Origin: Sphingobacterium bovistauri | GTDB taxonomy: Bacteria; Bacteroidota; Bacteroidia; Sphingobacteriales; Sphingobacteriaceae | DNA: 64,000 nt | Reading direction: 5' to 3' | Assembly: GCF_020295405.1 (NCBI RefSeq) | Contig: NZ_JADEYP010000005.1 | Location: forward strand, 62,001 to 126,000 | In this document: piece after piece, positions 17,414 through 26,618 of the stretch | Numbering within the stretch: position 1 is the stretch's first letter | Layout of the letters: the number at the start of each line of letters is the position of its first letter | The notes under the pieces: model-generated | The model's input: only the letters and a program-made list of their open reading frames with translations | Told to the model about the DNA's origin: nothing | Database searches by the model: none | Program-made: the position numbers and the translations under genes

Positions 17414-18736
17414 ATGTTAAGGTTTATTTATTTAATTATTGCCGTAAGTATAAGTGTTGTTTCATGTTCGACCAAAAAAGAAGTGGACGACAAGAGTAAA
17501 TATTTTGTGGATAGAAATATTTTATGGTTTGATGCCACTGCAAATTTTGATCGTTTTTGCGATAAAGATTCTATAGTCTATTATCTAAATAAATCTAAAG
17601 AAGCAGGTGTGACTGATATTGTAATTGACGTAAAGCCTATCACAGGAGAGGTTTTGTATGCGAGTAAAATCGCCCCAGTTATGAAGTCATGGGGGAAAGA
17701 AGGTACGACCAAGGATTTATCGTGGGATATGCTTTCCGTATTCATCGAAGAGGGACATAAACTTGGTTTTAAAGTACATGCTTCTACTAACGTTTTTGTG
17801 GCTGGACACAATTATTATGATAGAGGCGTAGTCTATGAAGATTCTACTAAATCTGACTGGCAGACATTATCTTATTTACCAAAAGGAATGGTCAAAATTA
17901 CAGATCAGAAAAATAAATATTCAGCTATGATCAATCCCGCATTAAAGCAGGTTAGAGATTATGAATTGTCGATTTTGAAAGAGTTAGTTTCCTCTTATCC
18001 TAAGTTGGATGGTATTATTTTGGACCGTGTGCGTTTTGATAATTTAAATGCTGACTTTTCAGATTCATCTAAGATCGTATTTGAAAATTACATTGGACAA
18101 AAAGTTGAGAATTTTCCATCCGACATCTACACATTTGAAGGTGAAGAACGTAAAGATGGTAAATTGTATAAACAATGGTTGGAATGGCGTGCAAGCATCA
18201 TCCATGACTTTATTTATACTGCCCGTGAAGAATTAAAATCAATTAATCCAAATATCATTTTTGGTGATTATACAGGTTCTTGGTATCCATTATACTTTGA
18301 TGTGGGGGTTAATTTCGCAAGTAAAGAATATGATCCAAGTGGAGAATTTGATTGGGCTACAGCTAACTATAAGAATTACGGTTATGCTGAAGCGCTGGAT
18401 TTATTTACCACTGGTAACTATTATTTCGAAGTTGAGAAGTCTGAATTGACTGCTCACAATGATACTACGAAGAAAACTTTAGAATCAGGTCTGGTGGTTG
18501 CAAAAGAAGATTGGTACACTGTAGAAGGTTCTGCTGAATTGGTGAATAAGGTTACCATGGGCAAGACTCCAGTCTATGCTGGTCTATTTGTCGAGCAATA
18601 CAAAGATAATCCTGCGCAATTTGTGAAAGCATTAAAAATGTGTAGAGCTAAGTCTCAAGGGGCAATGATTTTTGATATTGTGCATATCATCAATTATGGT
18701 TGGTGGGATGAATTGAAAGAAGGTTTAGCAAAATAA
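17414..18736 (+). CDS. lipoprotein of glycoside hydrolase-like family 10 (TIM barrel)
   Basis: A 440-aa lipoprotein (lipobox VVSC at about residue 19). The fold looks like a TIM barrel of the family-10-like / alpha-amylase-like type. It has EAGVTDIVIDVKPITGEVLY (strand with acidic residues), GHKLGFKVHASTNVFVAGH, and LDGIILDRVRFDNL, where the Asp corresponds to the barrel's conserved catalytic-face DGIxLDrxR motif. GEFDWATANY and IFDIVHIINYGWWDEL form the last strands. The substrate is not known. The gene follows the oxidoreductase by 41 bases and precedes the next by 8, inside the long operon. A second, different member lies at 35737. Confidence 0.82.
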   Translation: MLRFIYLIIAVSISVVSCSTKKEVDDKSKYFVDRNILWFDATANFDRFCDKDSIVYYLNKSKEAGVTDIVIDVKPITGEVLYASKIAPVMKSWGKEGTTKDLSWDMLSVFIEEGHKLGFKVHASTNVFVAGHNYYDRGVVYEDSTKSDWQTLSYLPKGMVKITDQKNKYSAMINPALKQVRDYELSILKELVSSYPKLDGIILDRVRFDNLNADFSDSSKIVFENYIGQKVENFPSDIYTFEGEERKDGKLYKQWLEWRASIIHDFIYTAREELKSINPNIIFGDYTGSWYPLYFDVGVNFASKEYDPSGEFDWATANYKNYGYAEALDLFTTGNYYFEVEKSELTAHNDTTKKTLESGLVVAKEDWYTVEGSAELVNKVTMGKTPVYAGLFVEQYKDNPAQFVKALKMCRAKSQGAMIFDIVHIINYGWWDELKEGLAK

Positions 18737-18744
18737 AATTTATC

Positions 18745-19923
18745 ATGGTTAAAATTTTAGTTTCTCTAGTACTTTCTTCGTCTTTCTTTTATGGAGTAAA
18801 TGCACAGGTAAATACCGAAGGTATTTCTGAGATATTAAGAAAAGCTAAAGAAGGGCAAGTTGTTTTATTAGATGGTTTTCTAGATCCTAATTTTAGGAAA
18901 GTAGATTATAAACAAACGATAAAGCCTGGGCCTCAGTTCATCATTTCAGATGATCCTGAGTACATACGTGTACCAGAGGCTATAGCTATGCAAGAAGAGG
19001 TGAAGCCAGGTGCTGTACGATTGTATTTGTACAATGTGAATGGAGTCAAAGTACCTCAGCAGATGCCTAGAAAGATTAATGCTGTTATTAAAAATCTAGG
19101 TACAGAGGATATGCATTTGCGCATGCTTAAGTATTCATCTCAAAAACCGAGTGGTAATTATTTTCAAATAGGAAAGCAAGGGTTAGAAGATTACTTCTCA
19201 TCTGAAGTAAAGGGTGATGTACGTATTGTAAAACCAGGTGAAGTTATTTCCATTGACAAAAAATTCGATGAGCATATTGTAAAATATGATGAACTCGTTC
19301 ATGGTTTTTACGAATTCGTTATTGATCAAACTGCTCAAATTAGTGTTCTACAATTTGATCCAAATAAAACTGCAGCACAAGCCTTTGCTAAAATAGATAC
19401 TATCATTCCATTTAGTCATGCTAATGCGGGAAGGGGTATTTTTCCTGTGGCTAATTACAAGGTTGTTACTACAGATACAATTAAAACTTCTCAGGGAGTA
19501 AGTCAATTGATAGTTGCTGATGGTAAAGATGATCCTTGGATAACAGGAACTATTGGTCCTGATAAACAAGATGCCAAGAATGCAGGCAATTATGGTGTTA
19601 TGTATGATACCAATATTAAATGGAAAAGTGATGATGGACAGGCGTTGGCATTAATTACATGGAACAGTCGCTCTGCAGATAATCAATGGTGTGGTGGTAT
19701 GGGGTTAACTATGGAAATCTTTGAGAATGATAATCATAAGTCCGTAGTACAGTTGCCTAATGATAGATTAATAACAAAAGCAGCTCCTGAAGCTATCTTG
19801 ATAAAGGTTTTCAAACCCGATCCTATTAAAGATATTCAAGAGATCAAATTTACGTATTCGCCTCCGGGGGCATCTTGTTTACCTACACCTTTAGTATTAG
19901 TTCCTATAAAATTGGAGGATTAA
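18745..19923 (+). CDS. secreted protein of unknown family
   Basis: A 392-aa protein with a clean signal peptide (hydrophobic residues 4-19, cleavage after VNA, then QVNTEG). The mature part is mostly predicted beta strand: RLYLYNVNGVKVPQQMPRKI, NAVIKNLGTEDMHLRML, GFYEFVIDQTAQISVLQFD. A C-terminal half has GRGIFPVANYKVVTTDT and a WCGGMGLTMEIF motif. No catalytic signature I recognise. Carbohydrate binding or a new glycan-active fold is possible from the context. It lies 8 bases after the TIM-barrel gene and 2 bases before the next lipoprotein gene, so all three are almost surely co-translated. Confidence 0.78.
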   Translation: MVKILVSLVLSSSFFYGVNAQVNTEGISEILRKAKEGQVVLLDGFLDPNFRKVDYKQTIKPGPQFIISDDPEYIRVPEAIAMQEEVKPGAVRLYLYNVNGVKVPQQMPRKINAVIKNLGTEDMHLRMLKYSSQKPSGNYFQIGKQGLEDYFSSEVKGDVRIVKPGEVISIDKKFDEHIVKYDELVHGFYEFVIDQTAQISVLQFDPNKTAAQAFAKIDTIIPFSHANAGRGIFPVANYKVVTTDTIKTSQGVSQLIVADGKDDPWITGTIGPDKQDAKNAGNYGVMYDTNIKWKSDDGQALALITWNSRSADNQWCGGMGLTMEIFENDNHKSVVQLPNDRLITKAAPEAILIKVFKPDPIKDIQEIKFTYSPPGASCLPTPLVLVPIKLED

Positions 19924-19925
19924 TT

Positions 19926-20804
19926 ATGAAAAAATTTTTTATTTACGCTTTTTTAATGACTGTTGCTACGTCATGTGGTTCTAAATCTGATGATAGTGAG
20001 CCACTTCCGACACCAACTAATGAAATTGAAACTTTTTTTAAAACGGAAGTAAAGCCAGCAGCTTCGTTACCTTGTTTTCAGGGGGCGTACTACAGAAAAG
20101 TAGTGTCAAGTAATGATTATTGGCTGGGCATAAATGGTGAAGTTTCCTTACCTACGATTCAGTTTGACGAAGACCGTAAAAATCCAAATAAAGCACAACA
20201 ATACTTGGATAATCCATCAATTTATATGGGCGGTAATATGGATGGGCAAGAGACAGATATTGGTCTTACTTGGGAAGTAATTCGTGATGAGAATGGAGTT
20301 GTATCACAAGATCGTAGAGCTTTTCGTCCGTTTATGAGAAGAACTGGACATAAGTCTGGTCAGGCTGCATTATATGCAAATGCTCCTGCTCAAGCAGAAT
20401 ATTATTGGTACCCTGGTGATAAAATAAATATGTCTATAGAGGTTATCGAAAATGGTAAGGTTAAGTTTATTGTAGAAGGTGCTGGTAAGAAGTTTGAGAC
20501 TATTTTTGAATGTGCTGGATATACCCTAACTAGACAAGGTGAGTTTAAGCGCGTGAATGCAATTGACCAAGTCAGTAACGAAGGAAAGCCTGCACAACTA
20601 TCAAAAACTAGCGTGTCAGGCTCAAAATGGTTTAAAACAAATTTAGTGCGTTACCAGAATGGAAAACGAGTGCATGCTCCGATGCACAATGAGCGTTTCA
20701 CTTCAATGCTATGCCCTGCTGTCAAACACTTTGCAATTACTCAAACAGCAGACGAAAAAAAGATAGGTGCTGAGGCTATAAATATTAATGCTGGCGGATT
20801 CTAA
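19926..20804 (+). CDS. lipoprotein of unknown family, copy 1 of a tandem pair
   Basis: A 292-aa lipoprotein (MKKFFIYAFLMTVATSC; lipobox ATSC). The ORF is open further upstream to 19875, overlapping the previous gene, but the ATG at 19926 gives the signal peptide. The mature protein has conserved blocks shared with its neighbour: FFKTEVKPAASLPCFQGAYYRK, YLDNPSIYMGGNMDGQETDIG followed by LTWEV, EYYWYPGDKI, ECAGYTL and FKRVNAIDQ. The beta-rich pattern with many Trp and Tyr suggests a lectin-like (concanavalin-type) sandwich, possibly a sugar-binding protein or lyase-like enzyme. I do not recognise the family. It sits 2 bases before its paralogue in the glycan operon. Confidence 0.8.
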   Translation: MKKFFIYAFLMTVATSCGSKSDDSEPLPTPTNEIETFFKTEVKPAASLPCFQGAYYRKVVSSNDYWLGINGEVSLPTIQFDEDRKNPNKAQQYLDNPSIYMGGNMDGQETDIGLTWEVIRDENGVVSQDRRAFRPFMRRTGHKSGQAALYANAPAQAEYYWYPGDKINMSIEVIENGKVKFIVEGAGKKFETIFECAGYTLTRQGEFKRVNAIDQVSNEGKPAQLSKTSVSGSKWFKTNLVRYQNGKRVHAPMHNERFTSMLCPAVKHFAITQTADEKKIGAEAININAGGF

Positions 20805-20806
20805 TT

Positions 20807-21700
20807 ATGACAATAGATTTTAAATACTCATTAGGCGCTGCATTTTTAACAATATTGACATTAGGATGTACTACGCAATCACATACTGTTACACATAATG
20901 ATAAGAAAGCTTTTGAGGCTTCAGAGCTATTCTTTAAGAATGAAGTAAAGCCAAAAGCTCACTATCCATGCTTTCCAGGAGCTTATTATAGAAAAGCTGT
21001 TAGTAGCAAAGATTTGTGGGTAGGTGTTAAAGGAAAAGTCACTTTACCAACAATCATATTTGATGAATCTCGTAAACATCCAAACAAATCAGGTCAGTAT
21101 TTAGATAATCCTTCTGTATACATGGGGGGACTAATGGATAAGCAGGAAACAGATATTGGTTTGACTTGGGAAGTTATTAAATACGAGGATGGTACGGTTT
21201 CGAAAGAAAGAAAGGCATTTCGTCCTTTTTTCAGAAGAACAGACCATAAATCGGGACAGAAAAGCATTTGGGTAAATGCTCCCGCAAGTAAAGAATATTA
21301 CTGGTATCCAGGTGAAGAAGTAGAGATGTCTGTAGAAGTGGTTGCTGATGGAATGGTAAAAATTGTAGTAGATGGAGCAGGCAAACGCTATGAAGATACT
21401 TTTGAATGTGCGGGTTATACTCTGGATGGTATTGGTGAATTTAAGCGTGTAAATGCTATTGATCAATTTAGAAACGAAGGAAAACCTGCTCAACCGACTA
21501 AGACTATTGTTAAGGATGCGAAGTGGGAATACACTACATTAATACGACAAGAGAATGGAAAACGTCTGGATGTGCCCATGCATACTGGGCGTATGACAGA
21601 TATGAGATGTCCAGAAATTAAATTCTTCAATATAATTACTACGGAAGCAAATGCATCGAAAGGTGCTGAGGTAATTAATATCAGTGGCCAAGGTTACTAA
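20807..21700 (+). CDS. lipoprotein of unknown family, copy 2 of a tandem pair
   Basis: A 297-aa lipoprotein (hydrophobic segment then lipobox LTLGC). It aligns by eye along its whole length with the gene just upstream: FFKNEVKPKAHYPCFPGAYYRK, YLDNPSVYMGGLMDKQETDIG, AFRPFFRRTDHKSGQ, EYYWYPGEEVEMSVEV, ECAGYTLDGIGEFKRVNAIDQ. Two Cys in the core (in PCFxGAYYRK and FECAGYTL) and one near the C-terminus (RCPEIK) are kept in both copies. The two genes look like an old tandem duplication with both copies kept intact, so they may have split roles. Function unknown; a secreted glycan-binding or glycan-cleaving role is inferred from the locus. Confidence 0.8.
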   Translation: MTIDFKYSLGAAFLTILTLGCTTQSHTVTHNDKKAFEASELFFKNEVKPKAHYPCFPGAYYRKAVSSKDLWVGVKGKVTLPTIIFDESRKHPNKSGQYLDNPSVYMGGLMDKQETDIGLTWEVIKYEDGTVSKERKAFRPFFRRTDHKSGQKSIWVNAPASKEYYWYPGEEVEMSVEVVADGMVKIVVDGAGKRYEDTFECAGYTLDGIGEFKRVNAIDQFRNEGKPAQPTKTIVKDAKWEYTTLIRQENGKRLDVPMHTGRMTDMRCPEIKFFNIITTEANASKGAEVINISGQGY

Positions 21701-21710
21701 ATTTTAGTTT

Positions 21711-23111
21711 ATGTCGAATAATAGAAACTTATCTATTGATTTTTTACGAGGCTTAGCAATTATCGGAATGGTGCTTGCTGCGGTTATTCCTTGGACAAAT
21801 GACTTTCCTGGCTGGATGTTTCACGCACAAGTAGGACCACCAGATTTTAAGTTTAACCCCAATAATCCAGGAATTACATGGGTAGATTTAGTATTCCCAT
21901 TTTTTCTTTTTGCTATGGGAGCTGCTTTTCCATTGGCTTTACGAAGCAAGTTGGATAGGGGAGAGTATGCGGTAATATTGCAAGGATTATTACGTAGGGG
22001 TGTTCTTTTGGTATTTTTTGCGATTATTTTAGCTAATCTAAATCCTGAAAATTTAAGCTCCTCATCGACCTTTAATTATCTAACAGGCATTGCGACGTTT
22101 GGGGCCTTCTTTTTGGTATTTATGCGTTTCGAAGGTACAGCATTAAGAAGATATGGACTACAATTATTGGGGTTTTTGATTATTGGAGCACTTATATACT
22201 TCCAATATGAATACCAAGGAAGTAGTTTAAGCTATCAAAAGAATAATATCATACTATTGGTATTAGCTAATATGGCTGTATTTGGGTCTATATGTTGGTT
22301 GCTGACAGCTAATAGTCATTTATTGCGTTTGGCAATCATTGTAGCATTCATAGGAGTATGGTTCACGCGAGATATCGAAGGAAGTTGGACTTCAGAATTA
22401 TGGAACTTTCATCCTGATATTAAGTGGTTTTATAATTTTTCATTTCTTAAATACTTGTGTATAGTACTTCCTGGGTCTATTTTGGGAGATTTACTCTTGA
22501 AAAATAAGGTGATTGTTCAAGAGTCATATAAAGACAAGGAGAAAAGTCAGGCTATTACAATAGCTGTAATCGGTTTAGCCTTCGTTATTTTTCATGTTGT
22601 AACACTCTACTTAAGAGAATTAAATATCAACCTTATAGGTCAAGGGCTATTTGGCGTATTATTCTTTTTGGCTCTTAACAAATATCGTGATGGTCAAGGT
22701 TCATTCTATCGTACTTTAATTGCCTGGGGATATGTGTTGACATGTGTTGCTTTGTGTTTTGAACCTATGGACGGAGGTATTAAAAAGGACCCGTCATCAT
22801 TTAGCTATTGGTTTTTAACAAGTGGATTAGCTTTCATTTTTTATGTAGTGTGTGATTATTTAACTAGAACATTCAAAACTAACATTGTGGTACTTGCTAT
22901 AGTGCGTAATGGTCAGAATCCTATGGTCGCATATTGTGTTACAGCATTTTTTATCACACCAGTTTTAGGGCTTCTACACGTATTACCATTGCTCAATGAT
23001 TTGGTTGCAAGGGATGCTTATTTAGGGTTGATTAAGACTGTTGTGTTAATAGGATCAATGATTGTTATCACAAATTACACAACTATTAAAAAATGGTTTT
23101 GGAGATCTTAA
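21711..23111 (+). CDS. NagX-like membrane acyltransferase (DUF5009)
   Basis: A 466-aa inner-membrane protein with about 10-11 hydrophobic segments. The N-terminal NRNLSIDFLRGLAIIGMVLA and WVDLVFPFFLFAMGAAFPL match the heparan-alpha-glucosaminide N-acetyltransferase-like (HGSNAT/NagX, DUF5009) family; the mammalian enzyme uses acetyl-CoA on one side of the membrane to acetylate a glucosamine on the other. NGQNPMVAYCVTAF is the typical late motif. In this locus it could acetylate an amino sugar in the periplasm before transport. It lies 10 bases after the preceding lipoprotein and 12 before the SGNH hydrolase. Confidence 0.88.
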   Translation: MSNNRNLSIDFLRGLAIIGMVLAAVIPWTNDFPGWMFHAQVGPPDFKFNPNNPGITWVDLVFPFFLFAMGAAFPLALRSKLDRGEYAVILQGLLRRGVLLVFFAIILANLNPENLSSSSTFNYLTGIATFGAFFLVFMRFEGTALRRYGLQLLGFLIIGALIYFQYEYQGSSLSYQKNNIILLVLANMAVFGSICWLLTANSHLLRLAIIVAFIGVWFTRDIEGSWTSELWNFHPDIKWFYNFSFLKYLCIVLPGSILGDLLLKNKVIVQESYKDKEKSQAITIAVIGLAFVIFHVVTLYLRELNINLIGQGLFGVLFFLALNKYRDGQGSFYRTLIAWGYVLTCVALCFEPMDGGIKKDPSSFSYWFLTSGLAFIFYVVCDYLTRTFKTNIVVLAIVRNGQNPMVAYCVTAFFITPVLGLLHVLPLLNDLVARDAYLGLIKTVVLIGSMIVITNYTTIKKWFWRS

Positions 23112-23123
23112 ACGCAGAATAGG

Positions 23124-23816
23124 ATGAATAAGAAAGGAATTACATTTGCGACTGTATTTTTAGGATTGACATCGTTACTTTCAATTGATACAATGGCACA
23201 ATCTGCAGTGGATAGCAATTATATATTTTCTGGATATACAGATAGATTGGCTGTTTTTAATGCGATGCCTAAGACAAAGGGCCCTATTATTTTTTTAGGT
23301 GATAGCCTAACCGAGGCGGGGCGATGGAAGGACATTTGTCCAGAACTACCCGTACTAAATAGAGGAATCAGTGGTGATATATCTTTCGGTGTATTAGCTC
23401 GTTTAGATGAGGTGTTACGTCACAAGCCATCAAAAGTGATTTTGATGATAGGTGTTAATGACCTAAAAAAAGGGATTCCTACACCATATATCATTCAAAA
23501 CTATTATCGCATTATACAAAAAATCAAGACACAATCTCCTAAGACGAAGATTGTTTTAAATAGCTTATTGCCTGTGAATACATCAAAATTGATTAATGGT
23601 TTTGAGAAGGTTACGAACGAGGATTTAATGACGCTAAATTTAGCCCTTCGCAACTTAGACAACGAGTTCTCAGGAGTTCAATTTGTAGACTTGATGCCTG
23701 TTGTAGGCGATACTAATGGTGAATTAAGGGCAGAAATGACTCCAGATGGTATTCATTTAGAGATGAAGGCATATGTAGAAGTGGTTAATTTTTTGAAAAA
23801 TAAAAAAGTGTTGTAA
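23124..23816 (+). CDS. SGNH/GDSL hydrolase, secreted (copy 1)
   Basis: A 230-aa protein with a signal peptide (cleavage after TMA, before QSAVD). SGNH-hydrolase blocks are complete: block I GDSLTEAGRW (catalytic Ser), block II NRGISGDIS (oxyanion Gly), block III GVNDLKKG (Asn), block V PDGIHLEMKAY (Asp and His). These enzymes remove acetyl or other acyl esters from glycans or lipids. Here a carbohydrate esterase is the natural reading. The next gene, also an SGNH hydrolase, begins 1 base after this stop codon, giving two related but clearly diverged esterases in series. Confidence 0.9.
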   Translation: MNKKGITFATVFLGLTSLLSIDTMAQSAVDSNYIFSGYTDRLAVFNAMPKTKGPIIFLGDSLTEAGRWKDICPELPVLNRGISGDISFGVLARLDEVLRHKPSKVILMIGVNDLKKGIPTPYIIQNYYRIIQKIKTQSPKTKIVLNSLLPVNTSKLINGFEKVTNEDLMTLNLALRNLDNEFSGVQFVDLMPVVGDTNGELRAEMTPDGIHLEMKAYVEVVNFLKNKKVL

Positions 23817-23817
23817 G

Positions 23818-24498
23818 ATGAAGTACTTTCTAATACTATTTTCTTTAACTGTTATGACTGCTTCTTCATTCGGGCAAGCAAGAGATATGTCTAGAGATAG
23901 TTCCTACAACAATTGGTATTACCTATCTCGTAATAAACTGTATTCAGTTTTACAAGATGTGAAATATGATATTGTCTTTTTTGGTAATAGTATTACCGAA
24001 AGGGGGCCGTGGTCAGAGTTAATAGGAGTAAAATTTAAGGTTGGGAACAGGGGGATAGGTGGTGACAATACGTTTGGCATGAAGGCACGTATTCAAGATG
24101 CTATAAAATCTTCTCCCAAAAAGATATTCCTAATGATGGGGATAAATGACGTGGGGCGTAATCTACCTACTGAATGGAGTTTGAATAATTATGAGGAAAT
24201 CATTAAAACCATCAAAAAGAATAGTCCTAAAACGAAGATTTATATACAAAGTGTCTTGCCTCTAAATGAAAAAATATCCCCATACGAGTATCATAAGGGA
24301 CGAGAGTCTAAAGTGGTGGCTTTGACAGAAGGAGTTGAAGCATTAGCTAAAAAATATAAATTAACATACGTGAATTTGCGAGAAATATTCGCAGATGGTT
24401 ATGTACTGAAGAAAGCTTACACGATGGATGGAATACATATCAATACACAAGGATATGTTGATTGGGTAAAATATTTAAGAGAAAAGAAGTATTTATAA
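23818..24498 (+). CDS. SGNH/GDSL hydrolase, secreted (copy 2)
   Basis: A 226-aa protein with a signal peptide (ASSFGQ cleavage region). Block I is GNSITERGPW, block II NRGIGGDNT, block III GINDVGRN and block V MDGIHINTQGY, so Ser, Gly, Asn, Asp and His are all in place. It resembles bacterial sialate/acetylxylan-type esterases in size. Its stop codon TAA overlaps the ATG of the next gene by one base (TAATG), a typical sign of translational coupling. Differences from the upstream paralogue in the active-site loop suggest a distinct acyl ester target. Confidence 0.9.
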   Translation: MKYFLILFSLTVMTASSFGQARDMSRDSSYNNWYYLSRNKLYSVLQDVKYDIVFFGNSITERGPWSELIGVKFKVGNRGIGGDNTFGMKARIQDAIKSSPKKIFLMMGINDVGRNLPTEWSLNNYEEIIKTIKKNSPKTKIYIQSVLPLNEKISPYEYHKGRESKVVALTEGVEALAKKYKLTYVNLREIFADGYVLKKAYTMDGIHINTQGYVDWVKYLREKKYL

Positions 24499-25436
24499 TG
24501 AAGATAACAGGAACTTTTATTGATGAAATAAGTCACGATATTCCTCATCAAAATTGGGGTCGTGAAGAGTGGGATAGAGATTTTGCCTATATGAAAGCTG
24601 TAGGAATTGATACTGTAATCATGATTAGGAGTGGTTATCGCAAGTTTATTACCTATCCATCTACTTGGTTGTGTGATACACATGGATGTTATGAGCCACC
24701 GGTTGATTTAGTAGAGATGTTTTTACAGTTAGCAGATAAGCACGGATTGAAATTCTATTTTGGTTTATATGATAGTGGTAAATATTGGGATACTGGAGAT
24801 ATGCAGCATGAAATTGATGCAAATCGCTATGTTATTGACGAAGTGTGGGCTAAATATGGAAAATATAAGAGTTTTGGCGGCTGGTATTTGAGTATGGAGA
24901 TAAGTCGTCAAACTAAAGGTGCAGCAAGTGCTTTCCGCATTCTTGGTGAGCAATGTAAAGCTGTAAGCGGAGGTTTACCGACATTCATTTCTCCATGGAT
25001 TGACGGCAAGAAGGCGGTAATGGCTGCGTCTTCTTCTTTGTCAAAAACAGATGTAGTTTCAATTCAAGAGCATGAGAAGGAATGGAATGAGATCTTCCAC
25101 GAGATTCACCATGCTGTAGATGCGGTAGCATTTCAAGATGGACACATTGACTATAATGAACTAGACGACTTCTTTAGTGTGAACAAGATGCTGGCTGACC
25201 GTTACAATATGCAATGTTGGACGAATGCGGAATCTTTTGATCGCGATATGCCGATTAAGTTTCTTCCAATCAAATTTGAGAAACTGAGATTGAAATTAGA
25301 GGCGGCACGTCGTGCGGGATACGATAAGGCTATCACTTTTGAGTTTTCTCATTTCATGAGTCCGCAATCTGCCTATCCACAAGCAGGGCATTTATATAAT
25401 AGATACAAGGAATATTTAGAATCATTAAAAGCATAA
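24498..25436 (+). CDS. DUF4434 domain protein, TIM-barrel glycosidase-like
   Basis: A 312-aa protein without a signal peptide, matching the DUF4434 family: ITGTFIDEISHDIPHQNWG at the N-terminus, then WDRDFAYMKAVGIDTVIMI, LADKHGLKFYFGLYDSGKYW, FGGWYLSMEI and a C-terminal KAITFEFSHFMSP. The family is thought to be TIM-barrel glycoside hydrolases; the acidic residues in YLSMEI and FEFSHF are candidate catalytic groups. The ORF extends upstream to 24462, but the ATG at 24498, overlapping the previous stop, starts the conserved region. Lacking an export signal, it probably acts on imported oligosaccharides together with the next gene (AGE). Confidence 0.86.
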   Translation: MKITGTFIDEISHDIPHQNWGREEWDRDFAYMKAVGIDTVIMIRSGYRKFITYPSTWLCDTHGCYEPPVDLVEMFLQLADKHGLKFYFGLYDSGKYWDTGDMQHEIDANRYVIDEVWAKYGKYKSFGGWYLSMEISRQTKGAASAFRILGEQCKAVSGGLPTFISPWIDGKKAVMAASSSLSKTDVVSIQEHEKEWNEIFHEIHHAVDAVAFQDGHIDYNELDDFFSVNKMLADRYNMQCWTNAESFDRDMPIKFLPIKFEKLRLKLEAARRAGYDKAITFEFSHFMSPQSAYPQAGHLYNRYKEYLESLKA

Positions 25437-25451
25437 TATTAATAATACAAT

Positions 25452-26600
25452 ATGCAACATTTTGCAGAAAAATATAAAAATGAATTAGTCCAAAATGTAA
25501 TACCATTTTGGGAAAAACATTCTGTTGATAAAGAATGTGGTGGGTTTTTCACGTGTTTAGAAAGAGACGGAAAAGTGTTTGATACGGATAAGTTCATGTG
25601 GCTGCAAGGAAGACAAATATGGACTATGTCGATGTTGTATGACAAACTTGAAGCTCGTGAATCTTGGAAGGAAATGGCCGTACATGGTGCAGATTTTATC
25701 CTAAAAAATGGACGCGATGCGCAAGGAGATTGGTACTTTTCGTTAGATCGCAAAGGAAATCCTTTGGTTCAGCCATACAATATTTTTTCAGATTGTTTTG
25801 CGACAATGGGGTTAGCGTCTCTTTATAAGATTACTGGTAATGATGAGTATGGACAAGTAGCGCATGATACCTTCAATAGAATTATTGCAAGGCAAGATAA
25901 CCCTAAAGGTAAATATTCAAAGGCTTTTCCAGGAACTAGAAATCTTAAAGGATTCTCTTTACCAATGATTCTAAGTAATCTATCACTTGAGCTAGAGCAT
26001 ATTGTAGGTTCTCAATTGGTGGATAAATTGATCGATGAAGTCATTCATGAAGTGATGGAAGTGTTTTATCAACCAGAAACAGGATTGATCATGGAGAGCG
26101 TTCACTTGGATGGTTCCTTCTCTGATACTTTTGAAGGTAGACTGGTGAATCCTGGTCATATCATTGAAGCTATGTGGTTCATGATGGATTTGGCTGATAG
26201 AAGACAAGATAAAGTTTTGATGAGTAAATGTGTGGATATTGCTATTCGTGCATTGGAATTCGGATGGGATGATAAGTATGAAGGTATTTTATACTTCAAA
26301 GATATTCTGAATAGACCTCCTCAACAACTGGAGTGGGATCAAAAATTGTGGTGGGTTCATCTAGAGTCATTAGTCTGTATGGCTAAAGGATATGCTTACA
26401 CGGGAGACGAGAGATGCAAAGACTGGTTTGAAAAACTGGATGCTTATTCTTTCAAGCATTTCGCTGATCCTGAGTTTGGAGAGTGGTACGGTTATTTGAA
26501 TCGTCAAGGCGACCCATTATTAACATTAAAGGGTGGCAAATGGAAGGGATGTTTTCATGTGCCACGTGCCTTATTTAAAGTTTATGAAACTTTAAAATAG
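25452..26600 (+). CDS. AGE family epimerase/isomerase
   Basis: A 382-aa cytosolic (alpha/alpha)6-barrel protein of the N-acylglucosamine 2-epimerase family. Hallmarks: VIPFWEKHSVDKECGGFFTCLERDGK near the N-terminus, FMWLQGRQIWTMSMLYD (WLQxRQxW), VNPGHIIEAMWFMMDLADR (the catalytic NPGHxxE), and KLWWVHLESLV. Members interconvert GlcNAc and ManNAc, or epimerise the reducing end of disaccharides (cellobiose or mannobiose 2-epimerases). With GH92 and the phosphodiester glycosidase close by, a role in converting mannose- or amino-sugar-type products is likely. Spacing of 15 and 18 bases to its neighbours puts it inside the operon. Confidence 0.9.
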   Translation: MQHFAEKYKNELVQNVIPFWEKHSVDKECGGFFTCLERDGKVFDTDKFMWLQGRQIWTMSMLYDKLEARESWKEMAVHGADFILKNGRDAQGDWYFSLDRKGNPLVQPYNIFSDCFATMGLASLYKITGNDEYGQVAHDTFNRIIARQDNPKGKYSKAFPGTRNLKGFSLPMILSNLSLELEHIVGSQLVDKLIDEVIHEVMEVFYQPETGLIMESVHLDGSFSDTFEGRLVNPGHIIEAMWFMMDLADRRQDKVLMSKCVDIAIRALEFGWDDKYEGILYFKDILNRPPQQLEWDQKLWWVHLESLVCMAKGYAYTGDERCKDWFEKLDAYSFKHFADPEFGEWYGYLNRQGDPLLTLKGGKWKGCFHVPRALFKVYETLK

Positions 26601-26618
26601 AATACTTAGTATAAAAAA

